36,935 nucleotides of DNA from assembly GCF_001949145.1 (NCBI RefSeq), contig NW_019091620.1, forward strand, positions 690,392-727,326. The letters run 5' to 3'. This document shows positions 27,290 through 36,935 of the stretch, in pieces. Numbering within the stretch: position 1 is the first letter of the stretch; each line of letters starts with the position of its first letter. Source of the DNA: Acanthaster planci. Lineage: Eukaryota > Echinodermata > Asteroidea > Valvatida > Acanthasteridae. The translations under genes were made by a program, and so were the position numbers. Below the pieces are notes generated by a model. That model searched no databases, had not been told where the DNA came from, and saw nothing but the letters and a program-made list of their open reading frames with translations.

Positions 27290-27640
27290 GTTGCCTCAAG
27301 CAAAGACCCTGTGGCAAAGATGTGCAACGATGCGTGACGTCATGATGACCTCATCATCTGATTTTTATTGAATTTTGAGTATTTATTTTTCCCCACAGGT
27401 TTTGTACGCATTTTTAAACAGCCAGAATGACGTAGACTTTAACCGCTTCAGAAAATGAAACTTTTTACGTGCAAAGACCATCAGCATAGACACGATAGAG
27501 GAATGTAGACGCATGACATCACTTTGGCATCATAATTAGATTTTAAATCTAATTTTGAAGATTTAATTTCTCCCATTAACTTTGTACACATAAAACCCAA
27601 TAACTTCACATACATTACTTTACATAGTAATAATTAGTCC
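27290..27640. repeat. Dispersed tandem repeat, about 175-bp unit, cluster 1
   Basis: Two degenerate units begin near 27301 (CAAAGACCCTGTGGC) and 27473 (CAAAGACCATCAGC). Each contains a TGACGTCATGATGAC or GCATGACATCAC block and an ATTT(A/T)ATTTTTCCCCA-CTTTGTAC tail. The same unit occurs at 35320-35690. Confidence 0.6.
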
Positions 27641-27939
27641 AGTTACTGTCAATGGGAAATAATAATGTACATTTGAAAAAATTGTGTAAAATTGATGTTT
27701 GCATTATTTTCTTCCTGTCTTTGAAATCGCTGTTCCTAATTTGTGTATGCCAATGGCCCTAACAGTCCCAAATCCTCTGGTATTAAGATGATTGTACTGT
27801 TGCAACACCATATACCATTCTGCAGCAAATCCCCAATAAGGTAATCAAACCCCTTACGAAAAAACTGAAGTTCACCCTCATTTGAGGAAATTCCACGTTT
27901 GTATTAACCTGACTATGCTCGACCATAGTATCGACATTT

Positions 27940-28199
27940 CCAGGGATGAGGCAAAGATATATGGAGAGAATAATGGGGTCATTAGATGACATGTCAAATG
28001 ATATTAAAGGTTCACTCTTTGAAGCCCTACAGTATATCTCCAAAGATACATATCCAAGTGGGTTGAAACTTAGCAGATATCTGGAAAGGGATGTGTGACA
28101 GAGGAAAATTGACCTCATGGAATGATGACGTCATCAGTTGACAAGTCATTGACATTGAAGGTCCATCATTTAAAGCCCTATATCTCCTGAAGTAAATAT
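27940..28199. repeat. 147-bp satellite, left part
   Basis: Two degenerate units matching the array at 29310-30440. Blocks shared with it are AAAGCCCTATATCTCC, TTGAAACTT-GCAGATATCTGG, AAAATTGACCTCATGG and GATGATGACGTCATCAGTTG. The second unit breaks off at CCCAT (28200-28204), where the inserted element begins. Confidence 0.75.
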
Positions 28200-28204
28200 C
28201 CCAT

Positions 28205-29309
28205 TGTCAGCGTTGTCAGAGCAACAGATCCTGCAATGCTTCAGTAAATAACTTGTGTGTCCCGTGTTTGTAGACTGTGCTGCATTTGTGTATAGTGCCT
28301 GTTCGTTGTATACTTAGTATGTGTAAATTAAAAACTAATAAATAATGCATGATTCGGGATGAATATTTATGTCACCATGGTCTGGTGTTTTATATCATTT
28401 GGGCATTCTGAGGATTGTCTTCTGAACAGTAAAGTCATGTGATCAAACCCCGCAGATTTAAAATAAAAAATATAGGCCACTCTGACATCAACCGCGATCG
28501 GAAGCTTTGCAAACTATGGTTTTGCAACCTTGCGGATATTAATTGAAACTTCCTTGTGGAAGCACTGTCCGTTTCACGAGGCAGACAGGCCCGAGAAGAT
28601 CAACAGCCCAGACAAAAACTTCTGGTTGTTGGGTGACAGCGCCCTGATTCCAGCATACTTATCTGGAGGTAGCGTTATAGGGACATCTAAACAGTCAAGA
28701 CGGAGGCCCTCATCACAAACACTCAAAACCAAACGGAAACTGACTCTAACACAGATAACGGTGGGCCCATTCATATTTTCTTTTGCCGGCTAGATTAGGA
28801 TTATTTACCATATATCTTTTCACTAATTACTATAGTATTCATTCATTAATTTCTCTTAGATTAGGAAAACTTTCTTTGCTTTTTTTATGTTCCAATGAGA
28901 GACCTTTATATTATTATTTAATAAGTTTCCAGGGTAAGAATATTACTTAGGGTTGAGGTTTATTTGGAACGATTGAATAACTAGATCAGTGACTCGGTCC
29001 AATTTGGATATAATAATATAATACATAGACTATAACAGGTCTAAAGACCAATTTGGTTCCTTAATTAAATCAGCCAGTGAAACTTAACCCCTTCCAAGTA
29101 ACTCATTCTAAATTAATGTGTTAATATTTGTAAATAATCTTGTAAATATTAAACAATATCTGTAACTGTTCAAGAAGAAATTGTATATATTAAAAATATG
29201 TAAATAGCTTGAGAAACTCTGAACATAAATTATTGAAGTGTCCACGAAGTTGCAGGTGGAATAACTAGTTCCCAAAATGTATTACTTGAATCGTGGGGGA
29301 GTTGTCACA
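28205..29309. mobile_element. Putative solo LTR (1105 bp) inserted in the satellite
   Basis: The insertion starts TGTCAGCGTTGTCAGAGC and ends GGGGGAGTTGTCACA. It is flanked on both sides by CCCAT (28200-28204 and 29310-29314), a 5-bp target-site duplication. After removal, the satellite unit reads continuously from its CCCAT into its TTGAGATAAAACTTTGCAG. The TG...CA ends and 5-bp duplication are those of Ty3/Gypsy-type LTR elements. It contains an AATAAA-like polyadenylation signal (28338-28344) and an 87-codon plus ORF at 28530 that is probably not a gene. No second LTR or internal region is seen. Confidence 0.65.
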
Positions 29310-30440
29310 CCCATTGAGATAAAACTTTGCAGATATCTAGAGGGGTATGTGTGATACACAAAAATTGACCTCATGAGATGATGACCTCATGAGTTGAAAA
29401 GTCAGGTGACATTAAATGTGCATCATTTAAAGCTCTACATCTCTTGAAGTTTATCTCCCAGTGGGATGAAACTTTGCAGATATCTGAAGTGGATGTGTGA
29501 TAGACGAAAATTGACCTCATGGGATGACGTCGTCAGTTGACAATTCATGTGACATTAAAGGTGTATCATTTAAAGCTCTATATCTCTTCAAGTATATGTC
29601 CCAGCTGATTGAAACTTTGCAGATACCTACATGTAGAAGGGAATGTGTTATAGACGAAAATTTACCTCATGGGGTGATGGCATCATCACTTGACAAGTCA
29701 CGTGACATGAATGTGCATCCTTTAAAGCCTTATATCTTCAAAAGTACATGTCCCAGCTGGTTGAAACTTTGCAGATATCTGGAAGGCGATGAGTGATAGA
29801 TGACAATTGACCTCGTGGGATGATGATGCCATCAATTGACAAGTCACGTGATATGAAAGGTGCATCCTTTAAAGCTCTATATCTTCAAAAGTACACGTCC
29901 CAGCGTGTTGAAAGTTTGCAGATATCTAGAAAGGGGATGTGTGATGGACAAAAATTTACCTCATGGGATGATGACGTCATCAATTGACAAGTCACGTGAT
30001 ATGAAAGGTGTATTTTTTAAAGCCTGATATCTCCAGAAGTACATATTCCAAAGTGTTGAAAGTTAACAGATATCTGGAAGGGATGCATGACACAAAAATT
30101 GACCTCGTGGGCTGATGACGTCATCAATTGACAAGTCACATTACATTAAAGATGCATCCTTTCAAGCCCTATATCTCCTAAAATAAACGTCCCAGCGGCT
30201 TGAAACTTTGCAGCTATCTGGATGGGCATGTGTGATAGACCAAAATTGACCTCAAGGGATGACGACTTCATCAATTGACAAGTCACATGACATTAAAGGT
30301 GAACCCTTTAAAGCCCTACATTTCCTGAAGTACATGCGCCACTGGTTTGAAACTTTGCATAGAACTACAAAGGGGAGTGTTAGAGACGAATATTGAACTG
30401 ATGTGATGATGATTTCTAGATAATTTGACCAGACAGCTGT
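29310..30440. repeat. 147-bp satellite array, right part, about 8 units
   Basis: Units recur with landmarks CCTCATGGGATGATGACGTC near 29372, 29516, 29666, 29811, 29960, 30102 and 30251 (142-150 bp apart). Each has CAATTGACAAGTCACGTGAC, TTTAAAGCCCTATATCTCC and GTTGAAACTTTGCAGATATC. The right end fades at about 30440. The array is non-coding. Confidence 0.85.
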
Positions 30441-31590
30441 CAAAAAATTGTGTAAAATATCTCGAGAAATGAACTCTAAGATTTCAGGTCAGGCTTTAAC
30501 CAAGTGTTTAAAGCAGGACTCAACACAAATTGTCCATGCACGTATCGACCATTTGGGTGGTCACGTCAACACATGGATTCGATCAGCACAGTATTTTCAC
30601 GGTATTTTTTTTATTTTAGTGTGGACCAGTCTTGGGAAATCCAGGGCCTGAAATTACACTAATTGAGTGCTCAATGGACTTAATTTGATCAGAGGATTCC
30701 AAGGTAGTACCACAAAAGCTGAATTAAAACCAAATTCATGCACCGGAGCAAAAATCGCAGGAGTTGACACCAAATAAGCATGATGACAGTGATCGTGAGC
30801 ATGGGTGCTCACAACAAGCAGATGTATAATGTGGCAGGCAGCTGGGTTTGGAAGCTTGATGAAGTGCTGGAACTGGTTCTGGTAGGCAGTAGTAATAAAA
30901 ACATTCTCAATTGCAAGTTTTTCTCTGCACTTTCTGTGCTCTGTTGCTCAGAATAGTGATATCAGAAGAAACAGAACTGACTCAAATTACCTGTAGCTCT
31001 GAATATGCATTGACATATCCTGAGTAACTTAACTCTACCAATGGGCTTTTTTAAACATTTTGAAATTGTCACACCGACCATTTCCAAATGATAAAAGAGG
31101 TGATTAACAATTATTGTGTACATCCTACATGTTCAGCACAATCCAGCGATCAACTTGCACATATTCATTATATTCCCTCCTGAGTACATTATTCAATGGT
31201 TTTAGTATGATGGATTTTATTCAAAGGCAAATGTAATCAGGATGGAGTACAATTAATTTGCACAATTTTTACGACTGCACTAAACGAAGGCATCAAACTG
31301 ATTGAAGTCCCCTAAAACACTAATCGTATTTCTCATCTACATGTATGCCCTCCAGGAGACAAACCATGTCATTACGGGCTCACGGTAAACATCCAAAAAC
31401 GTATGAAATTTGAATGCAGGCCTGTTGATGTAAGCTGGTTATGCAGAATATTTCAATTTCCTTATTTGCTTCTTATGTATATACATGGAGGTATCCTTCG
31501 AGTTACTGCTGAAGTGAAAGCTAGAGATAAATGTGTTCTCTATGTTAGTTCCAAGGACTGGAATTCAATGTAAGGGTTCTTGTCAAACTT
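30441..31590. other. Intergenic; no supported gene
   Basis: AT-rich with short ORFs lacking motifs. A TACATGTA motif occurs at about 31338. Confidence 0.45.
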
Positions 31591-31594
31591 GACC

Positions 31595-31756
31595 GTCTGC
31601 GAACTCCACGTAGCTTGCGGACAAAATTTGGCCCTTGAGAACCGATCGTCAGTGAGCCCCGCAACCTTATTTGCATCGTCTAACAATTGGCTTTGTTATG
31701 CTAATTTTCCAGGTCCGCTGAGTCAGCGAACTAGTGACTACGCAAGGTTCGCAGAC
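31595..31756. mobile_element. Small inverted-repeat element (MITE-like), 162 bp
   Basis: The left end GTCTGCGAACTCCACGTAGC is the inverse complement of the right end CTACGCAAGGTTCGCAGAC with a few mismatches. Inner copies GCTTGCGGAC (left) and GTCCGCTGAGTCAGCGAAC (right) are also inverted. The unpaired centre is about 60 bp. A target-site duplication is not clear. Confidence 0.5.
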
Positions 31757-33550
31757 TAACCGCCGGCCAATATGCTGGGAGTTCTTGGTTCATAAAACCA
31801 CAGGCATTTCTGGGGCAGTTCATGTGGGCTTCTCAAACATTCTTTTGACTTAAATAGCGTCCACTCATACTTTCTCAGTAGCCCTCTTTTTTTCTTGAAA
31901 CCCCATGTTTCTTTCGCTTTGACGCTGTCGAAAACCACTTTCTTATATTTTATTGAGTTTTAGATTGACAATTTTTCCCATGCGCTTTGAGAGAATGATA
32001 CGGGTTGGAAAATATATTTTAAAATGGGGAGGAAGAAAGTGATATTGTAGAACTGCAATGGCCTTCCAAAGTATAGTGGCGGAAGCTTTCTGCAAAATGT
32101 ACATGTAGGTATTAACCACGTTATGCCGGGGNATAGCCGCACCAAGTAATCTTTAGGCAATACTCCAAGTTGACAGATGACCTTCATAGACGCCCGAGTA
32201 TTTCAGCCAGGCCAGCAGCCTACTTTTTTTACACTACATATTTAACAAGCAGAGTATTTATTTTGAATGGTTGTACAACAAATAAATCAGTAAAGAAAAA
32301 ACTGAGACTTTTAAACCCATTATTGACTGTGATGTTGTATGGGCACTGTTGTATCCATTACTGACCACAAGGACCCCAAAACTACCTGTGCTATCTTGTA
32401 TGCACCTGTTTTGTGGAATGTACAGAATGAATTGGGACGAAGTCCACCAAAAATCAAAAGGTGACAAAAACCTGCCTTATGCAATCTAACCATACAGTCC
32501 ACAATGCCTAAGAATTATTGGCAGCTAATGCCATTATGTACAACTTGCCCTAGTCAAGAAACCAGGATGGGAACCCCTGGAGATATTAGTCAACCAAGGT
32601 CACACATACAAGTTGCATCTTAACCTGTGAAACCCGTGAAGCAGACAGAAAACCTTGAGCTGTGCTAAGGAAGTTTGTGGGAACATGCTCGCCAAACTCC
32701 GAGGAAGCAACCTTAAATTATCATCATGAATGCAGGAAAAGGGGAGCAATTTCTGTGAATAAACATGTACAACTATCCATGCAACATGGATATGTTTATG
32801 ATGTGTAGGAGGACTTGCATAACAAAACCTGGACGTCGGAAAGGCTACCGTAACTAAAGTAGAGTGGCGGCCACTCCACTACGCTGAAATTTAGTGGACG
32901 ACAAATGGTAACCAATAAGATGCTGCGGGTCCAGCATTAAGTACCACTGCAACATGTACAGTGTAATGTGTTGATACTACATGTACATGTACATTGTTCA
33001 AGAAATACACTGACCAGGTGGTGTATACCCAAAGTCTATTTAATTCTTCTTTGGGGAAGCGAGGCAGAACAGGGGCTAGAGCTGCAATGAGTTGAGTAAT
33101 TATTCGCTTCAAACGAGAACAAAAAGATGGCGCATCCATTTATTTTGTTGTTAGTAAATGAAAAAGACAATCATAACTGATTAAATAAAATCAAAGCATG
33201 GTCTACATGTCAAGTCACCGAATGCACACCGGAACCTGGCTGGAAGACTTTGCACCCGAGGGTCCGTCTCGAACCCAAATGTGACACCACTAAGTAGGAA
33301 AATGTAGAGGTGCGACTTAAATTCTAGGACAAGAGCCCTCGTTGTCTGAAGCCATAAAGGACAAACGTAAGGCAATGGTGACTAGTAACTACAGCTTCAG
33401 TGGAATCAGGAACTATTAGAGCTGCAGTAAATTGGATAATTTTCAAAACCTGAAGTAGGGAAAATACTGATATTATGACTGTACATAGTGTTCCTCCTAC
33501 ACAACAAATTTATTGGGACCCAAACTGAAGCTAAGAACGAGTGAGTACAG
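31757..33550. other. Intergenic; one ambiguous base, TACATGTA repeats
   Basis: Position 32132 is N. TACATGTACATGTAC runs lie near 32980-33000. No convincing coding exon; the ORFs seen are short and irregular. Confidence 0.45.
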
Positions 33551-33594
33551 GTAAATAAATGTACCAAGTACATGTACATGTATATTTTTCTATA

Positions 33595-33768
33595 GGTGAA
33601 ATGCCAGAGGTCCACAAGAAAGCAGTCAGTGGTTCATTGTTCCAGAGGAATTTGAAAACATTCTGTTCAGTTTGCGACCATGTACATGTAGTCATTGGCC
33701 CCATGAACGATGAGAGATTCAGACACTTCGATTACATCGCTACAATGGTAACGAAGTTACTTTGGTGA
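33595..33768 (+). CDS. Possible host exon fragment
   Basis: A strong acceptor, TATTTTTCTATAG, precedes GTGAAATGCCAGAGGTCC. The frame continues about 57 codons (GEMPEVHKKAVSGSLFQRNL, FCSVCDHVHV) to TGA. The CSVCDH pair is cysteine-containing, but the VHVV comes from a TACATGTA repeat. Low support; it may be a false exon. Confidence 0.2.
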   Translation, partial: GEMPEVHKKAVSGSLFQRNLKTFCSVCDHVHVVIGPMNDERFRHFDYIATMVTKLLW

Positions 33769-34074
33769 CTGTGTTCTGTTTGTATTGTGAGCAGTACTGT
33801 AGAATGCATGGGAGGAGCACATCGGTTAACAATCTTCCTATCCCCATGACACAAATGGTAACTTAGTCCAAGGCTAAGGGTCTTGTCTAAGAACCTAGGT
33901 CATAGCGTAAAAAAATTGGTAGGGGTCCAGTGATACAGCGCAATACTGGGGGGATCATTTATCCTGATGTACATGTACATGTGCCAAAATCCCTACAATC
34001 ACCCGACGATAAGATGGAACATGTAAATAAGGCACAACTGGAAATGGAAGCTGACATGGTTGAAGCTTACTTAC

Positions 34075-34815
34075 ATGTACTTCTGTCATGACTGTAAATG
34101 ATAGATTAGCCTGCTGAAGAAAACGGAGGTTATCCTCATCGCTGGACAAATGAGAAGGTTTTGGAACAGCAACGACCCCCAGTGTCAGCGGGGGGATCGG
34201 ATGTCGATCCAATGAGTGAGAGCGAGACTGTGAACAGGTGCAAATATCACGCAGGAAGTCCCATGTGGTAGTACTGCTGGGACGGATAAACATGGCATGG
34301 CTGTCATCAGAACAACGCTGAGAAGTGGTCCCACGATTCAGAGGGACAATGGGCTTTTGCAAAGAGCGAAGGAATCCATCGAATAAAACGGGAATAGTTC
34401 TCGAAAAAAACTGTTGAAAAATCTGGATGTCGTTTGGAGAACAAGACCAAACACTTAGATTAGAACGAGGTTGTAGCTGTTGCGTCTGACCTGTACCTGC
34501 AACAAAACGACTGCCGTCCATGTGGCTAAAAATGTGATGACGACTTGGGTGGTGGTGGTGGTGCCCCGGGCCTCTGTGACCGGGCGGGGCTCGCTGGTTG
34601 TTTGGTATGGTTGCATCGAGTGCCGGGCCCTGCCCTCCAGCATGCACATGGACGTCAGATTCCACTGTTTCCATGTGCTCACATCTGGCTGCCGGAGGTG
34701 TGTGGGATCTGCCGGGGAGTAGTGCTGGTTGAGACCGGTCGTAGGCTTGGCCCCGGATAATTTGCAACCATTGAACCTGGCATATTAAACTCGGTTGACA
34801 TGGTGGATATATCAC
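34075..34815 (-). CDS. Candidate host coding exon, His/Pro-rich then globular
   Basis: The frame begins MIYPPCQPSLICQVQWLQII (Met at 34815) and contains a His tract (GHHHHHPSRHH). It continues with globular-looking sequence (NDIQIFQQFFSRTIPVLFDG, RSLQKPIVPLNRG, SDDSHAMFIRPSSTTTWDFL), VVAVPKPSHLSSDEDN and a final NLSFTVMTEVH. A perfect donor, GTAAGT (minus strand of 34069-34074), follows. Past this donor the open frame only translates TACATGTA-type repeats (HVHVH). No family is recognised, and the upstream boundary is uncertain. Confidence 0.35.
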
Positions 34816-35290
34816 GCCTGGAGGGCTGATCAGGCCAGAGGGACCGGGAGATTCTTCCAGAACATGGCTTGAATTAACAGTTTTCCATCGAATTCAGCAA
34901 GATTGGGTATGACCATGAATCTGAATTGTACTCTGATTTCGCTCGATATGGACTTCAAGCGTCACTGAAAAACTAGGATAAGTCTTAGTGCTACACGGCC
35001 TTTCGTGGGGGTGTGTGTAGTGGGCGCGGAGGGTGTGGCTTTGGCGACTTTTTCAGCGAGGTTTGACATACATGCCCGCTGATATGAAAATGTTGGTAAA
35101 CAGAGGTGAGATGTTTTCTGTAATGGAGTATAGCTGCAGTTTTTCTCCAAAGGTTTTGTACACTGTACATGTTTTTCTACTGAACATTATTACTGATCAT
35201 AATGAGTGATTAGTCCTTCGGTTGAAGAATACTATAAGAACAAATAAGAAATAATATCAAGTAAAATTTCATAAAAAAATTTCAGTTTAA
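34816..35290. other. Intergenic; no supported gene
   Basis: No convincing ORF; a few short repeats only. Confidence 0.4.
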
Positions 35291-35309
35291 CCGTAAATCA
35301 TGTGACATG

Positions 35310-35690
35310 CACTTAAAGGGGCAGTTTTTCTGCATATGTTTTCAGCCCATTGACCGTTATGGTAAGTTTGTGATGTTTTGTCGTTATCAAAATGATAGCC
35401 AGCAAAGACCCTGATACAACCATTATTCCATATGGATGACATCATGATGATGTGATTATCTGATGAACGTGTACTATTGATATTGCAATGTTTATTTAAA
35501 CCCATTGACTTTGTTCCTGTTTTCAAGCCAACATTTTGGTAACTTCCCGATGTTTGATCATTATCAAAGTTACAGCCAACAAAGACCCTGATACAAGAAT
35601 TATTCCAGATTGATGATGTCATAATGACACCATCTTGTATTTTTTTAAAAAGTGATATCTGTATATTTTATTTTTCCCCATTAAACAACT
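35310..35690. repeat. Dispersed tandem repeat, about 175-bp unit, cluster 2
   Basis: Two copies separated by 177 bp. AAAGACCCTGATACAA occurs at 35404 and 35581, each preceded by AGCCA(G/A)CA and followed by TTATTCCA-AT-GATGA. The same unit, more diverged, lies at 27290-27640. Confidence 0.75.
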
Positions 35691-35699
35691 TGAAATCCG

Positions 35700-36935
35700 A
35701 AACAGCCCTATGGTTGTTGCTGTAACAACCACTACCTCTAGTTTTATCAATACTTTTCTGTCACAGCACATGTATAGTACGTATAGGCCCAATGGTACAT
35801 TTTTCTACCTCTATGGTGATTTCAACCATGTTTTGGGGTTGTACACTTATTAACACATGTATGTGCATACATCATCATTTCCAAAAGGAGCCAATTTTTC
35901 AAAACAAATCTTACATTCTAATAGCTAATTGTTTTTCATTATTCTTATTAACACATGTAAACGTATGCATCAATTGTTAAAAGGGGCAAATTTTAATAAC
36001 ACATTGATCCCTCAAAATGGTACATGTAATTAGACACAGTTAGAGCTGAACTTTTTCAGGAAAATGACTCAGCACTGGAAGAATGCACTTAATCTGTTCA
36101 TATAATGCTGCATTAATACAAAAGAAAGATATGCTAATGAGCCTCATGAACTGAGTCAAGGCAAGAGCGCCTCATTTGCATTTTCATACTGTAATATTAT
36201 GCTTTATTCTTTTTCTTAGGAATGACTGCCTAAAAATTGTGGAAATGAGGACTGGTACCCAGGACACTGGTTATCAACAAGTATCTTGACGTAGACTTCA
36301 TTGGCCCAGCTATTTTTAAAACAAATTAAAATTATAATTGACAACATCCTGTGTTTGTTGTGTGAGTTACTTTGGTGTGCTCTTTTTTAACAATTATTCG
36401 GCCACTTACATATCACAAATTACTTCATTAAACAGTTGACATCCGTATGGGGCATGTCAAAGCAATTTGTTGCTTCATAAGTGAAGGAAAACATCTCAGA
36501 AGAATGATAAACGTATTTGTTTTGGGAAGAGGGGTTACGGGTATTTAATTTTTCTTAACTTGGAACATGGCCTGGTTCATGCATGCAAATGAGAGCCTGG
36601 ATAAAAAAAATTTTAAAAAGTTAAAACTATGGCATAGCAATGACATGTCTCCAGCCTAGGATAATGCTGTTGGTTACAAACTCTCTCAATTCATGCTATC
36701 TAAAACATTTGCAGAGATGAAAAGTTGAAATTTATTCCTATCTGGTGGTGCATGCGATCCATGCATGCGCATGTTGTGCACACATGCTTATACAGACGTA
36801 CATTCTTTGGGGCCGCCATCTTGAATGTGGCCAGACTCATTTCAGAAGCACTGCATTTAAAAAACAATCTTCAGGCCCAGAAATTGACACTAAAATTCCT
36901 TCTTTGCAAAAACCAATATTATGGAAGTTCATCCT
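35700..36935. other. Intergenic; no supported gene
   Basis: AT-rich DNA with ACACATGTA and GCATGCGCATG palindromes. No gene, RNA or mobile element that I can support. Confidence 0.4.

Noticed and set aside
26998-27327. Lys/Asn-rich and Phe-rich frames on both strands
   Set aside because: Produced by the 50-bp minisatellite.
28530-28793. 87-codon ORF inside the putative solo LTR
   Set aside because: No motifs, no partner domains; LTRs often contain chance ORFs of this length.

Overview
This is eukaryotic, animal-type DNA. It is AT-rich and gene-poor, with scattered consensus splice sites, decayed non-LTR, DIRS-type and LTR retroelements, tandem satellites, and one intact Golgi carbohydrate sulfotransferase. 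A 2A-bearing CR1-like LINE and the recurring palindrome TACATGTA suggest a marine invertebrate, perhaps an ambulacrarian deuterostome. That placement is inference only.

Layout. (1) 1-770 holds a Cys-rich CxxC-repeat gene on the minus strand and its upstream region, apparently the end of a DNA-virus-like element whose body lies off the left edge. (2) 845-8740 holds repeats and dead elements: a broken gene of a repeated animal family (about 1.2-3.6 kb, minus) and a CR1-like LINE (4.9-8.2 kb, minus) with a perfect 2A motif. (3) 9.15-17.16 kb is the most remarkable part: a decayed but almost contiguous endogenous dsDNA virus of Polinton-like/adintovirus-like type. Its left arm is on the plus strand: an unknown protein with an acidic tail, a second Cys-rich CxxC gene, a TFIIB-like factor, a hairpin membrane protein and others. 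Its right arm is on the minus strand: a major capsid protein remnant, an A32/FtsK-HerA-type packaging ATPase and several small membrane proteins. The arms converge near 13.9 kb. Two classes of promoter-like boxes precede the genes. Most genes carry one or more frameshifts or stops; 14491-14727, 14758-15123 and 15580-15714 look intact. The capsid gene is cut at about 17.15 kb by a DIRS-type reverse transcriptase fragment. (4) 17.7-23.8 kb has a near-perfect hairpin palindrome, a second degenerate LINE (19.1-21.6 kb, minus) and unannotatable DNA. (5) 23817-25316 (minus) is an intact intronless coding exon for a CHST1/3-type sulfotransferase, with a splice acceptor just before its ATG. (6) 25.3-36.9 kb is repeat-rich: a 50-bp minisatellite, a 175-bp dispersed tandem repeat, a 147-bp satellite split by what looks like a solo LTR with a 5-bp target duplication, a small inverted-repeat element, and one candidate host exon (34075-34815, minus).

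The viral genes look like one transcriptional programme: capsid, packaging ATPase and membrane proteins behind TATAATAAA-type boxes, and the acidic-tail and TFIIB-like genes behind a different ATGGACTATAT box. No DNA polymerase or integrase is visible, so the element is partial. Family assignments come from recognising motifs by eye; no database search was run.
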